Shown: positions 38,318-58,839 of the stretch, piece after piece | How positions within the stretch are numbered: position 1 is the stretch's first letter | Layout: the number at the start of each line of letters is the position of its first letter | Source: Limanda limanda | Lineage: Eukaryota > Chordata > Actinopteri > Pleuronectiformes > Pleuronectidae | Assembly (NCBI RefSeq): GCF_963576545.1 | Contig: NC_083637.1 | Coordinates: 23,292,007-23,356,006, forward strand | Length of the DNA: 64,000 nucleotides | Reading direction: 5' to 3' | Program-made: the position numbers and the translations under genes | Notes under the pieces: model-generated | The model's database searches: none | Seen by the model: the letters and a program-made list of their open reading frames with translations, nothing else | Told to the model about the DNA's origin: nothing

Positions 38318-38508
38318 CAAAGAAAACATGTTGCACCCTGGGAGACTGAATAGGCAGAAACACCATTCTGTTGGGAAACATGTTTTTATGAAACTAAAGG
38401 CTCCCCTTTCGGCCTACATGTGTGGTCAAAAATCTGAAATCACATGACCGCATGTGCTGGACCAAGCCTCCCGAACTCAGTCTCCCAGGGTGCAACATGT
38501 TTTCTTTG
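38318..38508. repeat. Perfect 32-bp inverted repeat (hairpin)
   Basis: The left arm contains 'aacatgttgcaccctgggag', and the right arm is its exact reverse complement at 38477-38508, with about 127 bases between them. Confidence 0.9.
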
Positions 38509-39349
38509 TCATGGGAAAGCCAAGGAACTCCGTCTCCCAGTGGGCAACAGGTTCCTTTTGTTTCAGCAAATTCACGCATAAGTGTGAAAAGCCACAATGC
38601 TCACCTCCTATTGGTCACTCTGGCCCATGACCTGTGAGGTCACCGGGCCTATATAAGGACAGGTCTGCCTCAATTCTTTCTCTTTTCCACCGACCCACCG
38701 ATGAGGCAGGCGGCCACCATTTTCTCCTGCACCGCCTAGGAGAGGGCCGGACTGCTCCAGCAAATCTTCTCTTCCCATCCAACAACAGGAGGTCAGAGGT
38801 GCAGTTTCCAACTCATCTCTTCAAGGAAACCTCCTCTCAAATCAAGCTCTACAAACTCCTAGTAGCGACTCGGTGTCCTGCAGGTAAGAACTAAGATTCA
38901 ACAAGCAAGAGCATCACAGCTCAACAGAACCGCTCGAGCAGAAACCTTACGACAAACCGGAGACGTCTGACAAAGCCACGACGGACAGCGAACTGCACAG
39001 CAACTTTCTCCCTTTCTAAGGACTGGTAACATACTGGGCTTAATAATTATACTGAGCTAAGCAAGACCGTTAATTTGATTTTGTGTGGTTTTTATAACTT
39101 TGATATATGTGTGATATTGTGGTTATAAGTTAAATGAAAGTAAGGTTAGTTTGTAGTGCTCTTCACATTTCTCTCTGACCCTCTCATTATCTGTTTAACA
39201 TCAACACAGACACTTCGCATATCTACACCTACTTACCTACTGCCTCACTCCAGAAGAAAGGGGGGGGGGGGCTGCTATCTTAGGGGCCATCTTAAAAGCC
39301 CACAGGAAGGTGTTACTCTTTTGGTCAACCACCATTTTGAGAGCCCCTC

Positions 39350-39353
<4 letters not shown>

Positions 39354-39392
<39 letters not shown>
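39354..39392. repeat. (CA)n microsatellite
   Basis: Uninterrupted CA run just before the poly(A) signal of the inserted element. Confidence 0.95.
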
Positions 39393-39396
<4 letters not shown>

Positions 39397-39539
39397 CTCA
39401 CATACACATCTTTGTTAGTAAGTACGTTTTGTTAGTAATTTGTGTTTTTATACTTTATTATGTTCATAATAAATGTTTTCTTTCACAAATGTTCTTTCAT
39501 GATGCATAAGTGAATTTCGCCAACCTCTACACTATCAAG

Positions 39540-40149
39540 AACTCCATAAACCTTCACTGTTCATTATATAATCTGTAATAGTAAATATTGAGATTTCTAA
39601 GTGAACTAGTTCTAAATGATACTGATCTTAATCAATAAATTGGATATCTTTTCCCTTCTTTGAAGGGTGATGCCCCGAGAGAACTTTAACAAAACTAAAG
39701 TTATGATCTGCATGAAGGTCATGGACAGATGTGTTGGGGGGTGAAGTCCTGAGATCTGACCTCCACAGCTGCTAAAGGGGGCCATTCACAGACGTTTGTT
39801 TAATTCATTTAATTTCCTTTCTTTTATCTCAGTCGAAGTTTTATTTTGATAGGACCTTTTGCTGTTTTAACTTGAAAGACCGAAACAGGAAGTTCACTCG
39901 CGGGACAAGCTCAGACATTTCCCACACAGACTATTCTTTTCACACGATCCACAAACTGCTTCAAACCAGCCGTTCCTGTAAAGCAGCACGATCTCCGCTG
40001 CTACAGAAGAAGACGAAGCTTCATCCCGTCACGGAGCACGAGGAATCCGCTCCTGTTCTGCCCAGCTGCGGAGCTCACCGGAGTCCGCCTGAGAGGCTAC
40101 GAGTTATTCACTGAACTTATTCACGTGGCTGCGTCACACAACCTTGCCC

Positions 40150-40209
<60 letters not shown>

Positions 40210-40463
40210 ACAGAGAGACACAGACACACACACACACACACATACACAGAGACACATTGATAGACACATACACAGACAGACACACACACAGACACACATA
40301 GATGGACCATAGGTTACATGTGTGTTCTAAATTGTGATAAGTGCTGCTGCTGTTGTGATCTTTGAAATATTGGAGTTTGTTAAAATGATGAATCATTAAA
40401 TAACATTAACTTTATTTCACACACACACATAGACACACACACACACACAGAGACACATTGACA

Positions 40464-40513
<50 letters not shown>

Positions 40514-41090
40514 TAGACGTACATAGACCACAGGTATTACTGAGTTGTGATAAGTGCTGCTGCTGTTGTTATCTTTGAAATATTGGAGTTTGTTAAAATG
40601 ATGAATCATTAAATAACATTAACCTATTTCCCCTTTTTAATAAATGCTTTTGTAATTAAAGTATCTGTAGTCTGTGATTATTTGTGCATATGTGTGTGAA
40701 TACAGCTGGATTATGATACCCTGTGCTCGAACTTAAACCCTTCATTGTTTATTAAATAATCATTAATATTAACTATTGAGATTATTAATTTAACATTTAT
40801 CATATGAGACTGATATTTATAGTTTGACTCGTTGGTTCCTGTAACCAGGGTGGTGCCACGCTACGATAAGTAATAATTACAGATTTTACCATTATTAATT
40901 GATAATTGTATTGTTTTCATTAATTATTTAACTATTCTTAATGGATAACCTTATCATTTCTAATTAATTATTTTACTATTCTTAAGTGATAGCCTTATCA
41001 TTTTTAATAAATTTTTTTTATTATTTTAATAATCATATTTCATGATTATTAATAATTAGCCAACGTCAAATCTACTCCTATTGCACAACA
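39540..41090. other. Repeat-rich interval without a gene
   Basis: Holds a CT run (40151-40206), CA-rich tracts (40220-40310, 40426-40511) and a direct duplication of about 100 bases ('tgataagtgctgctgctgtt' at 40337 and 40547, running to 40420 and 40620) separated by CA repeat. A moderately CpG-rich piece at 39880-40110 has no recognised exon. Confidence 0.6.
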
Positions 41091-41371
41091 GATGATATTT
41101 TCCCCAAATCTGTATCAGACCATTCATCAGTCCTTAAGAGGCAAACCTGCACAATCCTTACCTGGAAGCCTCCTGTTTTTACTGGGTAGATATAAATTTT
41201 CTCTCTCTGCTTATTTTTATTATCTATTTCAGTTGGTTGTCCACAGAACAAGCAATGCTCTTGAAAATTTAAATTCTGTTCTGAGCAGAGATATTTTTGA
41301 TTTGTGTTTGTTGCAAAGATGGTATTACATTATCACGTACAATATTTTCTGCTTTACAATAGCTGCGGCGG

Positions 41372-41516
41372 CATTCGATGTGTCTCCAGTAATTGTCACT
41401 AAGCTACTTCCCCGTTGAGCACTGGCACGGTTCACACCATTGCTGCCTTTTGCTTGTAGAACAACCGATGTGTTTTCATCACTGAATGACTCATTACATA
41501 TTTTACACTTCTCCAT
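41372..41516 (-). pseudogene. Candidate N-terminal exon related to the nuclease-like family
   Basis: Minus-strand frame begins MEKCKICNESFSDENT and continues GSNGVNRASAQRGSS. The Cys-x-x-Cys start and the RAS-x-x-RG phrase resemble the N-terminus of the same multicopy family as the pseudogene at 21276-25843, whose own first exon is missing. No following exon was found, so this is a fragment at best. Confidence 0.35.
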
Positions 41517-42113
41517 TACTCCCTGTTTACATACATTACACACTGCATAAACAAAAAAGAAAAGAAAACAGTGTTGTCTAGCAATGAAATTAGGCCCAAT
41601 AGAATTTGCTAGTGCTAGCAAACTAACGTTAGTTAGTTTCAGTAGGCTAGGCGATGCTACTTCAAGATGAAAAGTAGTTTTTGCCTTAAGCAAAATGTGA
41701 TTACAGTAAAATGTCTAGTTAGAAAGGAGTTGGTAACTTAAAATTTTCCGATTGATTTTATACAGCAATATCAATCATTATGAAATTATGAAAACTGAGA
41801 ACCTTTTTTCCAGCATATCCAATGAATTAAATTCCTGAAAAACTAAAGGTCATGCGTTGAAGCTAGAGTTTGGTAAATGTGATATTGCATTTAATCAGTC
41901 CTGATTGGTAATTTGTAAAATAACTCACATTACCATAGATATTAAAAAAATAAATACCAACCTTGGAATAAAAAGTAATATAAAAATCTTGTCAGCATTA
42001 ACTGTCCTCTCATGACAAATATCATTACACCTCCAAACCTTACATTAACCAACACAGTGGATGAAGTGACTTTTTTCCCACAGCGGTGAAGAATGAAATT
42101 TAAACCTCATTAC

Positions 42114-43724
42114 TAGGGATGTCCGATATTGACTTTTTTCCGATATCCGATAGCCGATATTCTCCAAATTCTTAATTTCCGATACCGATTTCAACCGATA
42201 TGGTATACCGATATACATATGCAGGCGTTTTTTCCCCCAGACTAATTTTAGGTCCCATCACATTATTTTCTGCCATACATTGTCTATAAAAAAATAAGGA
42301 AACTACTTCAACTTATGGAAAAGTTCCATATTTATTAACATTTTGTCAACAGATTGGATCATCATACTTTTCCTGAGATCATCCTGACAATGCCCATTAC
42401 AACTAGGACAAATCTGATTTCTTCACAAATTGTAAAAAAACAAAACAACAACATTGTTGTCCTGTACAACTTCATACAGCATTTAAAGTAAACATGTGTA
42501 GTGTAGGACAGCCTACTGAAAACAAATTTCTATGAGGTACAACAAACAACACTTTTGGAATGAGGTAAAGTGCACACAAAGGAAATAAAAGTGCAAAGAT
42601 ATAGCCTAGAGACAGACTCAGTCCTTAGCCCATTACTTGGACTAATACAGTATTTGTCAATTTAAAATATAAACTGGGCTCAATCAGCCCTGCTAAACAT
42701 GAGCAAAAACACAACCTGTAATATTAATGTGGTGTGCAATAAAAACAAGAAAGGCACACAGTTCAGTTCAAACCTTCCAGAGTAGTAAACAAAGTTCTCC
42801 TTTTGTCCAGAAAATGATGCTGAAAGATTGATGGGCCATATGTAACTGTCCATAACTTGGCTAAAACAATCATTACAAATATAAACCGTTTCTTTCTGCC
42901 CTCTCTTTCATAATGAATAACAAAAAATGTGCAAATAAAAAAGGCACAAAACTAAAAACAGCTTCAGTTGAAAGAAGCAAACATAAATTAGAGTGCAACG
43001 ACTTAAAGTGCTCTAATTCTCATCCTCGTACTACTGTTTAAGAGGGAGATTTTTCTGAATGAAAATAAGCATCTCAGCATTGTCGCAATGTATACGATTC
43101 CTCTTCTCGTCGATGACATGCGAGACAGCACTGAACAGCCGTTCGCTGTCTACACTGGTGCAGGGTGCAGTGAGGTACTTGCGTGCTACACGGGCAAGAG
43201 CAGGGAAGCTGACTGTTTGAGCGACAGTTGCGTTGTTTTCTGCAGGGAGTCCTTTCCTCGTTGTTGTTTTGCCTTACTTTGCTGCAAAAACGCTTCGTGT
43301 GCCTCGGGGTGGTTCTTCTTAATGTGACAGATTAAATTCGAAGTGTTGAATGACGAAGCCTTGCTCCCCCCTCGCATGACATGCGCCTCACAATCTTTAC
43401 AAACCGCAAATCTGCTATCCGCAGGTGAAACGTTAAAAAAATTCCAGACCGCAGACATTTTGTGAAGCAACTAGCGGGCAACCTGTTAGCCACACTAACC
43501 ACACTCTTCTGTTGTTGTTTTGGTTCCAGGTGCGGTTTGTTGATGTCATCAATTGCGCGCCGGTAAATGTCAGGACCCAACAAGCAGCAGCGGCAGCACA
43601 ACCCAGGCATTATAATCGGTTTTCATTATCGGTGGAAAATCCGATAACGATATGAACAGATATTAAAAAAATAGGCTAATATCGGCCGATATTATCGGCC
43701 GATCGATATTATCGGACATCCCTA
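42114..43724 (-). mobile_element. Internally deleted hAT element with BED finger and dimerisation domain
   Basis: 1611 bp bounded by perfect 15-bp inverted termini TAGGGATGTCCGATA and by 8-bp target duplications ctcattac (42106-42113, 43725-43732), the hAT hallmark. On the minus strand a BED zinc finger is intact (WNFFNVSPADSRFAVCKDC, FNTSNLICHIKKNH; about 43450-43290). The C-terminal dimerisation domain follows (TSVDSERLFSAVSHV, NAEMLIFIQKNL) with the stop at 43031-43033. The two are in different frames across about 43215, where the catalytic core has been deleted. A non-autonomous copy: it could be moved only by another transposase. Confidence 0.88.
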
Positions 43725-43739
43725 CTCATTACCTCAGGT

Positions 43740-44255
43740 TTTGTTACATGATGAAGTCTGAGAAGTAGATGATGGGAGACTTTGGGGGGGGGGGGGGGGG
43801 GTTATAAATAATCACAGCAGGAAAATGATTGAATTTACTGTGTAGAAGTTTGTTTGGAGCTCTTGTTGGTTAAGTTCCAGTTCAAACCTGTTCCTGCCTT
43901 AAGTCCAGTTCAGACCTGGTATTGATCAGATCTCACTTCACTGCTTTAAATGCAAATAATCACGCATGTCATTTGGGCTAAGAGACACCAAATTATGTTG
44001 TTTTTACCGAGTCTGAGTTTACAGTGTGTTTGATGACAATGTTGGTCTGTGTGTCGGCAGGACCAAGTGAGCGAGAGAGAGCGAGAGAGAGAGAGAGGTA
44101 GACAGAAGACAGGAGGGGCTGAGTGAATCTTGAGCAGCTGCTAGAGAGCATAAAGAGTTTTGACCAATTTAAGAAAAGCATCAGTCATTATGTGTTGGGC
44201 AGTGTTGATAATGTGGCCACATACAAATCAATGTAAGATCACATTTCATTCATTG

Positions 44256-44314
<59 letters not shown>

Positions 44315-44350
44315 CACACACACGTTCTCATACACAGACACAGACACACA
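43740..44350. other. Low-complexity interval
   Basis: Contains a run of 18 G (43784-43801), GA-rich sequence (44068-44098) and a (CA)n run (44261-44310). From about 44160 ('tttaagaaaagcatcagtca') it matches 20430 and 59658, marking the return to the duplicated slc26a11 intron. Confidence 0.75.
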
Positions 44351-44353
44351 CAC

Positions 44354-45248
44354 CTCCCAAAGCTGCCAGTGACAGGGTACGCTGACACAAAGGAGCCCAT
44401 GATGTTGGTCACACCAATTGCCGGCAGCTCCTGGTTGGCATCAATCCTGTAATCCTTCTGACTGGCTGAGGACAAACAGGAAGCTCAAATCAGCCGACAG
44501 TTTGTTCAAACACTCTTTCTTCAGCTGCCTGAATTCTAGTGCGAGTACAATGAGTAGAAAAGTGCTGTGATAATAATTCATTTCATTTTGTGAAGTTAAA
44601 ATCTTTTCTAACAGTATTTTGTAGTTTAAGTATTCGTTATTTTAAAGTGCAGCATTCTCAGTTTGTTTTCTGGGTTTGAAACCCTGTCAATGCTGCTCTG
44701 AAGAGTGGTGCATGTATGTTGGTTCTGAAACTTTCGTTTTGAAAGGGTGCACATTATGTAGCAGGTCATTTCAGAGTGGGAAACACTGAAAAAGAGAGAT
44801 GCAGCTCTGAAGAAGGAAAACTTGTATCCTCGTATAATTATTTCCAGCCAATCAAAACATTATGCAAGGATTCAAAACTTAGTTTCATCATGCAATACAA
44901 AACAAAAAAAGCAGATTTCAACCTTTCAACCACAGATTAAACCTGTGTTTTCTGTAAATCATTGGATCCACACTGAAAACACCACTTATAATACCACTTA
45001 CCAAAACTTACTTCACAAGATAAATCCACTGACTCAATCCTGGTACTGTCACATGCTGTTTACCTCTACGATCTCTCCAAAGGAGACAACGGTGTCATTG
45101 GCTGTAGTGTCTGAGGTGGGGGCCTGTATGGCGGGAGCCCCTGGGAGGTTTTCCCAGTGATTGTGAACACGTGATAACCGTATGCATCCCACGTAAACGC
45201 TATGAAGGAGGCAGCCACAACCACCAGAGCGCCACGCACTGAGCGTGA
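44354..45248 (-). pseudogene. slc26a11: slc26a11, copy B part 2 (transmembrane exons, frameshifted)
   Basis: 45248-45064 encodes ALVVVAASFIAF, YHVFTITGKTSQGLPPYR and, in a different frame, TSDTTANDTVVSFGEIVE; the shift lies at the C run 45115-45124. 44465-44354 encodes ASQKDYRIDANQELPAIGVT and on to YPVTGSFGR, the conserved SLC26 core around the sulfate-transporter signature. The order and direction match the STAS exons at 37.5-38.0 kb, so this is one gene copy split by about 6 kb of repeats and missing several exons. Confidence 0.8.
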
Positions 45249-45557
45249 CTGATAAGGAGGAGGACAAACAGAAGGCAAAGTGGACTGATTCATATGTTAT
45301 CCTCTAATAAAGTGAAACATCTGTCTTCCCCTCCCCACATAAAAAAGGACAACTTGCTGTACTGACATTGTGTCTTTGCACAACAGACTATAGGCACACT
45401 TGCTTTTGCACATTCCCTCTAACCACTTTTATTGCCTGCCTCAGTATGTATGGGTGTGTATTTATAATGAGCTCTATGAGTCGATTTGACTGTGCATTTA
45501 TTTAAACTATATGTGAAAAGAAACACAGAGAAGAAGAAAAGTACTCTGACGTTGGTT

Positions 45558-45563
45558 TTTATT
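45558..45563 (-). terminator. Poly(A) signal of copy C
   Basis: AATAAA on the minus strand, about 185 bases after the stop codon, as in A and B. Confidence 0.5.
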
Positions 45564-45745
45564 TTCTTCAATCATTTCACAGCTCATTACACAGCTAGTA
45601 CAAATCAGGAAAACCAATGTGTGATACAATGCAATCATGCAATGTGACATGTTTTTTTATAATCGATTTATGAATAAAGAAATTCAAACACAAAATAATA
45701 TCACACTATGAAAATGAGTTTGTATTATAACTATATGTTACCAGC

Positions 45746-54430
<8,685 letters not shown>

Positions 54431-54518
54431 GAACTTGCTGAAAAACACAACAAAAATGTATGAAAATCATATGTTCACATTATGATCATGACTCTACTTT
54501 GCCAGTGTTCGTACTCAC

Positions 54519-54598
54519 CTTGGAGAGAGTGAATGGAAATCCAGTTGATACTGAAAAACCTCTTTGTGAAATTTGCTGAGTGAGCATGATCATTTATA
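54519..54598 (-). promoter_or_regulatory. TATA promoter and leader exon of copy C
   Basis: TATAAAT at 54598-54592 and a leader exon ending in CCAAG|GTGAGTAC; matches copy A almost base for base. Confidence 0.6.
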
Positions 54599-54649
54599 GG
54601 CCCGTCTCTGTGTGCAGAGGACAACCGGAGGATATCATTGTTGAAACAA

Positions 54650-56290
54650 AGAAGCAGGTCATTGATTGCTGTTTTAATATGACATCAAAAAAGTTACTTA
54701 TTAATGAAAATATTGATTGCTGTTTTGATATGACATAAAAAAGTTACTTATTAATGAAAAAAGAACAAAGGATCCAATTCAAACATAACCGACACTAATG
54801 CAAAAGCCCTTAGTAAATATATATTATGGTTCTTCAATCATTCCAAGGTCAATACACAGTACTGGAGACCTTTTGGTTTTGACAGGTTTGCACATTCCAT
54901 TGTACTAACCTCCTTTTGTCAACAACTTGGACAGACTGTTGTAGTGGATGAACATATTCATAAAGGTCCAAGGTCCTACATCATTTAACAGCATCTCACT
55001 GTTTTCATGTTCAGGCTTTTACAGTCAGTTTGACGGAACAAATATCATTTGCGTTAGTTTCTGGAAATTGTTAGTTTGACGTATATTTCAACTAGAATGG
55101 TGATCATTAGAGCACATACCTCTGCCAAGGCCAAACAGTTCCCTCGAATTCAGTCGAGCTGAACCAAATTATGCACACTCGTAAATATCAGCTCTCTTAA
55201 TATGTCTGATCAGTGTTATTATGTTATTCCCTGGGAAATTGTCAAAAATGTTTAAGATAGTGTGCAGATGTATTCTTGTTTAACCCATGTCCCATTCTTC
55301 CACCAAGTTTCATGATAATTTGTCCAGTCGTTTTTGTGTTATTCTGCTGAAAACAAACAAACAAACAAACTACTAGGGCACTCAGTAGAGCGCATACCTC
55401 CACCAAGGTCAAGCCGTCCCTGTATGAAATTTAAGTTCACAACATCCAGATTTTTATTTTGACCAGCACCTAATTTCACTCACTTGTACATAGCAGTCCC
55501 CAGAACATGTCTGATGGATTTCATCAAGAGTCATGAATCTGTGAGAAATGAAGGAAAATGTTGAAAACTCCCAAATTCACAATGAAAAGTGAAATAATCC
55601 CTGATATGGATCCACACAGAATGTAAGGGGTCACTATGCATGATAAAACTGACAATGGACAGCACGGGTTGAAATGTTTTTTTTAAATGAATGAACATCT
55701 CTTTGAAGTTAGGAGTGCATTGTAAAGATCAAATAACAGCGGATTACATTTCCCAATTTCTCAAAAGGATTGATTGTTTTATTATATGGACACACCAAGT
55801 CTTATCACCATTTACTGGAATCAGTATACTATTTCAAAACTCACTTCCTCTTTTAAGTTTTATTAATACAAGATAAATGCTTGACTCAGCGTTAGGTGCT
55901 TCACTTGAAGAAGAATGTGCTAGAAATGTTTTCCTAGCACTTGATGTCGGTAAGTGTGTTCTCAGTGTTACTGAAAGGGAGCGACAAAGCATTTCACACA
56001 CACCCTTGAGGGTTTGCACAGCTCTCAGATCAATCATCTTAATAACTTAATTTCTACAGGAACCTTCACAAACAGGGATTAGTAAAACGAGTTTGACATC
56101 ATTCCTACACTAAGACAACTTTTAGTCACACCTTACTGAGAAAGTCTTTCTACAGCTCTTAGAATAATATTATAAACAACTTTATTTACAAAGCACCTTT
56201 AAAAACAGGGATCACAAAGTGCTTAGAGTGACAATGATAACAGCAACTAATCAATAAAAGCAATTAGAAGACAGCATCATGAAAAAGCTG
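54650..56290. other. Upstream flank of copy C; no gene
   Basis: Collinear with 34490-36170 of copy B. Dispersed repeats lie at about 55100-55350 and 55370-55440, joined by (CAAA)n. A short local duplication ('gatatgacatcaaaaaagtt' and a near copy 50 bases later) is seen at 54670-54760. Confidence 0.6.
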
Positions 56291-56297
56291 TTATTAC

Positions 56298-56795
56298 AGA
56301 GGCTGGAAACAACAAAGTTATCTACGTGTATTTAATAAGGGGCTTTCTGCAGAAGGGATCAACACAGGGAAACCACAAGGGTCTCAGAGTGAAGATGCAG
56401 AACAGTCAAAAACACAGATTTTATATAGGAGGGCTGAGGGCTGTCTCTTTGAACCAATCCAGACAGGTTCCATAGGTGGGGGAAGGAGAGGAATCTAAAC
56501 ACATCAGCTGATTCACATTTGTTTCCTAAGGTGATAAGAAGATATGCACTCCTTCCTCTGGTAGGTAATTAAGTCGCAAAAGGTCTCAAAAGGTCTCACT
56601 GTATTAACGTCATAAACAGTTCCGACGTCATAAACAGTTCCGACCATAAAACTGCTCAAGTCATCAAACATTCATTATATGTAATAAGTCATAAAATTCT
56701 CTTGAGAAGGCTTCAAATACTTACTGTCCAAATACAAAATAATTTTTCAACCTTGCTTAGTTAATTTTCTACTACAATACATATACAATTTACCA
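56298..56795 (-). mobile_element. Inverted LTR-like insertion in the copy C flank
   Basis: Copy B runs straight through this point (36178), so about 500 bases were inserted in C. The insert contains, on the minus strand, the same ordered motifs as 36826-36935 (tatataa box, then 'cttcactctgagacc', 'gttgatcccttctgcag'), so it is a solo LTR of that family in the opposite direction. Confidence 0.6.
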
Positions 56796-56994
56796 GAAAA
56801 AGAAAAAGACAACATAACATAAAAGCATAGAAAGATAGAAAGTCTGTAGAAATAGGTTTTAAGAATTGATTTAAAAGACTGAATCAGCAAACCACACACC
56901 CCTATGGAGGTTGCTCTTCATTCTGATAAGACAAATAATCAAATAATCAAAACTGAAAGTATAGAACACATATCATCACTTTGGACTTGGGTTC

Positions 56995-57742
56995 TGTTAG
57001 GAATTTCAAACTTTTAACTATAGTCTGTGTCTGATTGAACTCTTAAGCAATAAAGCTAGGAATAGTTTTAGTTAGATATTATGCCTTGTACAAATGATTT
57101 AATAATAACCTTTTCCTTCCTAATGTTTAATCTACGAATTAGAATGTATGTGCGTCACTTTGCTGTTGCCTTAATTTGGTTTAGTCGTTTGAATGTCTGT
57201 ACAAACAGAACGTACAGCCGATATAGCAGAAATAATCATCTTTTCATTCTCAGAATGGTCAGTCTCACAGCTGTCTTGATAGGAGGTCAGACAGAGCGGC
57301 TCTGTTGACTTATTTCTGTATGTTGCTTTGGGTTCAGTTGCTGCGAATGTTTACACAGTCAGGTTTGTTTTGAAATAGCTGAAACATAATAATCTTTTCT
57401 CCAATTGTAAACACCTTTGGCCCATATTGCATCTGTGGTTCAAGGACTTTCTTGAAGTAAACTGGTTGCCTAGCAACTATAGCGTCATTGGGAGTGTCTT
57501 CCTTTTCACTTCCGTATTCCAAAAGCCAGGAGGATGGCACTTCCGAGGAGGGAGGAAGGAAGATCTAGTGTATAAAATGGACAGATGCCGGATGTCCAGG
57601 GCGCTCTGATACAACTAGTGTACTGGAGGCCCATTGTCTTTTGCTGTGACCTGTTCATTGCTTTCCTAAATAAATTCTTGATTGACCAAACCGAGTTCGG
57701 CTCGTCTTCTCTTAAAGGATAAAAGAACACGTTTTCTGACAG
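56995..57742 (+). mobile_element. Solo LTR with 4-bp target duplication
   Basis: Starts TGTTAGGAA and ends TTTTCTGACA (TG...CA), flanked by gttc on both sides (56991-56994, 57743-57746). Copy B has the empty site with a single gttc. It carries a TATA box (gtgtataaaatgg, about 57569) and AATAAA (about 57669), as expected of U3 and R. No internal genes remain. Confidence 0.85.
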
Positions 57743-58119
57743 TTCATGTTCAGTTTTTTCACGTTTCTTAATGGGACTGGCACATGGTAGTGACAGGAGG
57801 TTTGGTTTTGAATCGGTATTTGTTTGTCAGTTCGCAAGATTACACACATCGATGAAATGACTGTGTTTGACATTGTGTGGTTGAAACCTATTTTGTAGTT
57901 GAAAATGACGTTTTTACAGACCTGTTTAAAGACTTTTATGACCTGTCTAAATACTTAAAGACCTGAACTGTTTATGATCTTCATCTGTGTGTGACCTGAA
58001 AACTTTATGACCTTTTTATCACTTATTTATTCTCCAAAGAACTGAATTCATGTCTGCTCGATCTCCAAAAGGAAACATGTAAATCATTTATTCCTGTGTT
58101 TTAATTCCTGTTTCAAACT

Positions 58120-58300
58120 GTGCCTTCAGAACCAGTCTGAACTGGCTCTGACAAGCAGCCTTAGTTCTCCTATATAAGATCTTTGCACTTGACTGTTTTC
58201 CATCTTCACCCTGAGATCCCTGTGAGTCTCTGTGTTGATCCTTTCTGCAGAAATAACCTATTGAAATACACAATGACAAATTTGGTGTTCTAACCTCTTG
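58120..58300 (+). mobile_element. LTR-like fragment, copy C counterpart of 36760-36975
   Basis: Same TATA motif and downstream phrases as 36760-36975; shared by B and C, so it predates their split. Confidence 0.5.
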
Positions 58301-58839
58301 TATATCCATATTTCCATCATAAAGACACTCAGACACACAAAATATACACTTTTTATTCACTAACAATCCTTGAAAAAATACAGTTATATTTTATATTAAA
58401 GTTATCATTGTAAATCTATGAATTTAAAAATTGGGATACTGTAATATCAGATCTGGTCACTGGCAGCTCTCAGAGGGAGTGCTCTGTTAGTAAAAAATAC
58501 AGATTTCCGACACATAAAACTCTTTGAAACATATTATAAGACATCTGGTCCCATGTTTCTGAGCACAGGTAACTTAGTGTTGAAATGTTGAAGATTGCAC
58601 AATCATCTCCAGAGTCAGGGTTTGCAGATACAAAGTGCAAGGAAGTGCAACAAGTTCTAATGAGGGGGAAAAGGGTGACATCTCTGGACACTGGATAACT
58701 GACTGACAGTAAATGGAAGTAATTTGTCACTTTTTGACATAATTACAGGTCAGAAAGTTCACCAATTGATATTGGTGCAACACTGCAACTGTCTACTATC
58801 AAAAATGTTCACCCCTGACTGTTTTTGGACAGTACTGTG

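Larger units (their letters stand above)
37991..39535 (+). mobile_element. Unclassified inserted element with TATA box, hairpin and poly(A) signal
   Basis: Not present in copies A or C. It carries a perfect 32-bp inverted repeat (38318-38349 against 38477-38508), a TATA box (cctatataagga at about 38647) and AATAAA at about 39468. No protein frame is recognised. An LTR or a MITE-like composite is possible; the boundaries other than the left junction at 37990 are uncertain. Confidence 0.4.

Noticed and set aside
42114..43724. BED-finger frame as a domesticated host gene
   Set aside because: It lies inside perfect hAT termini with target duplications and lacks the catalytic core, so a transposon remnant is simpler.
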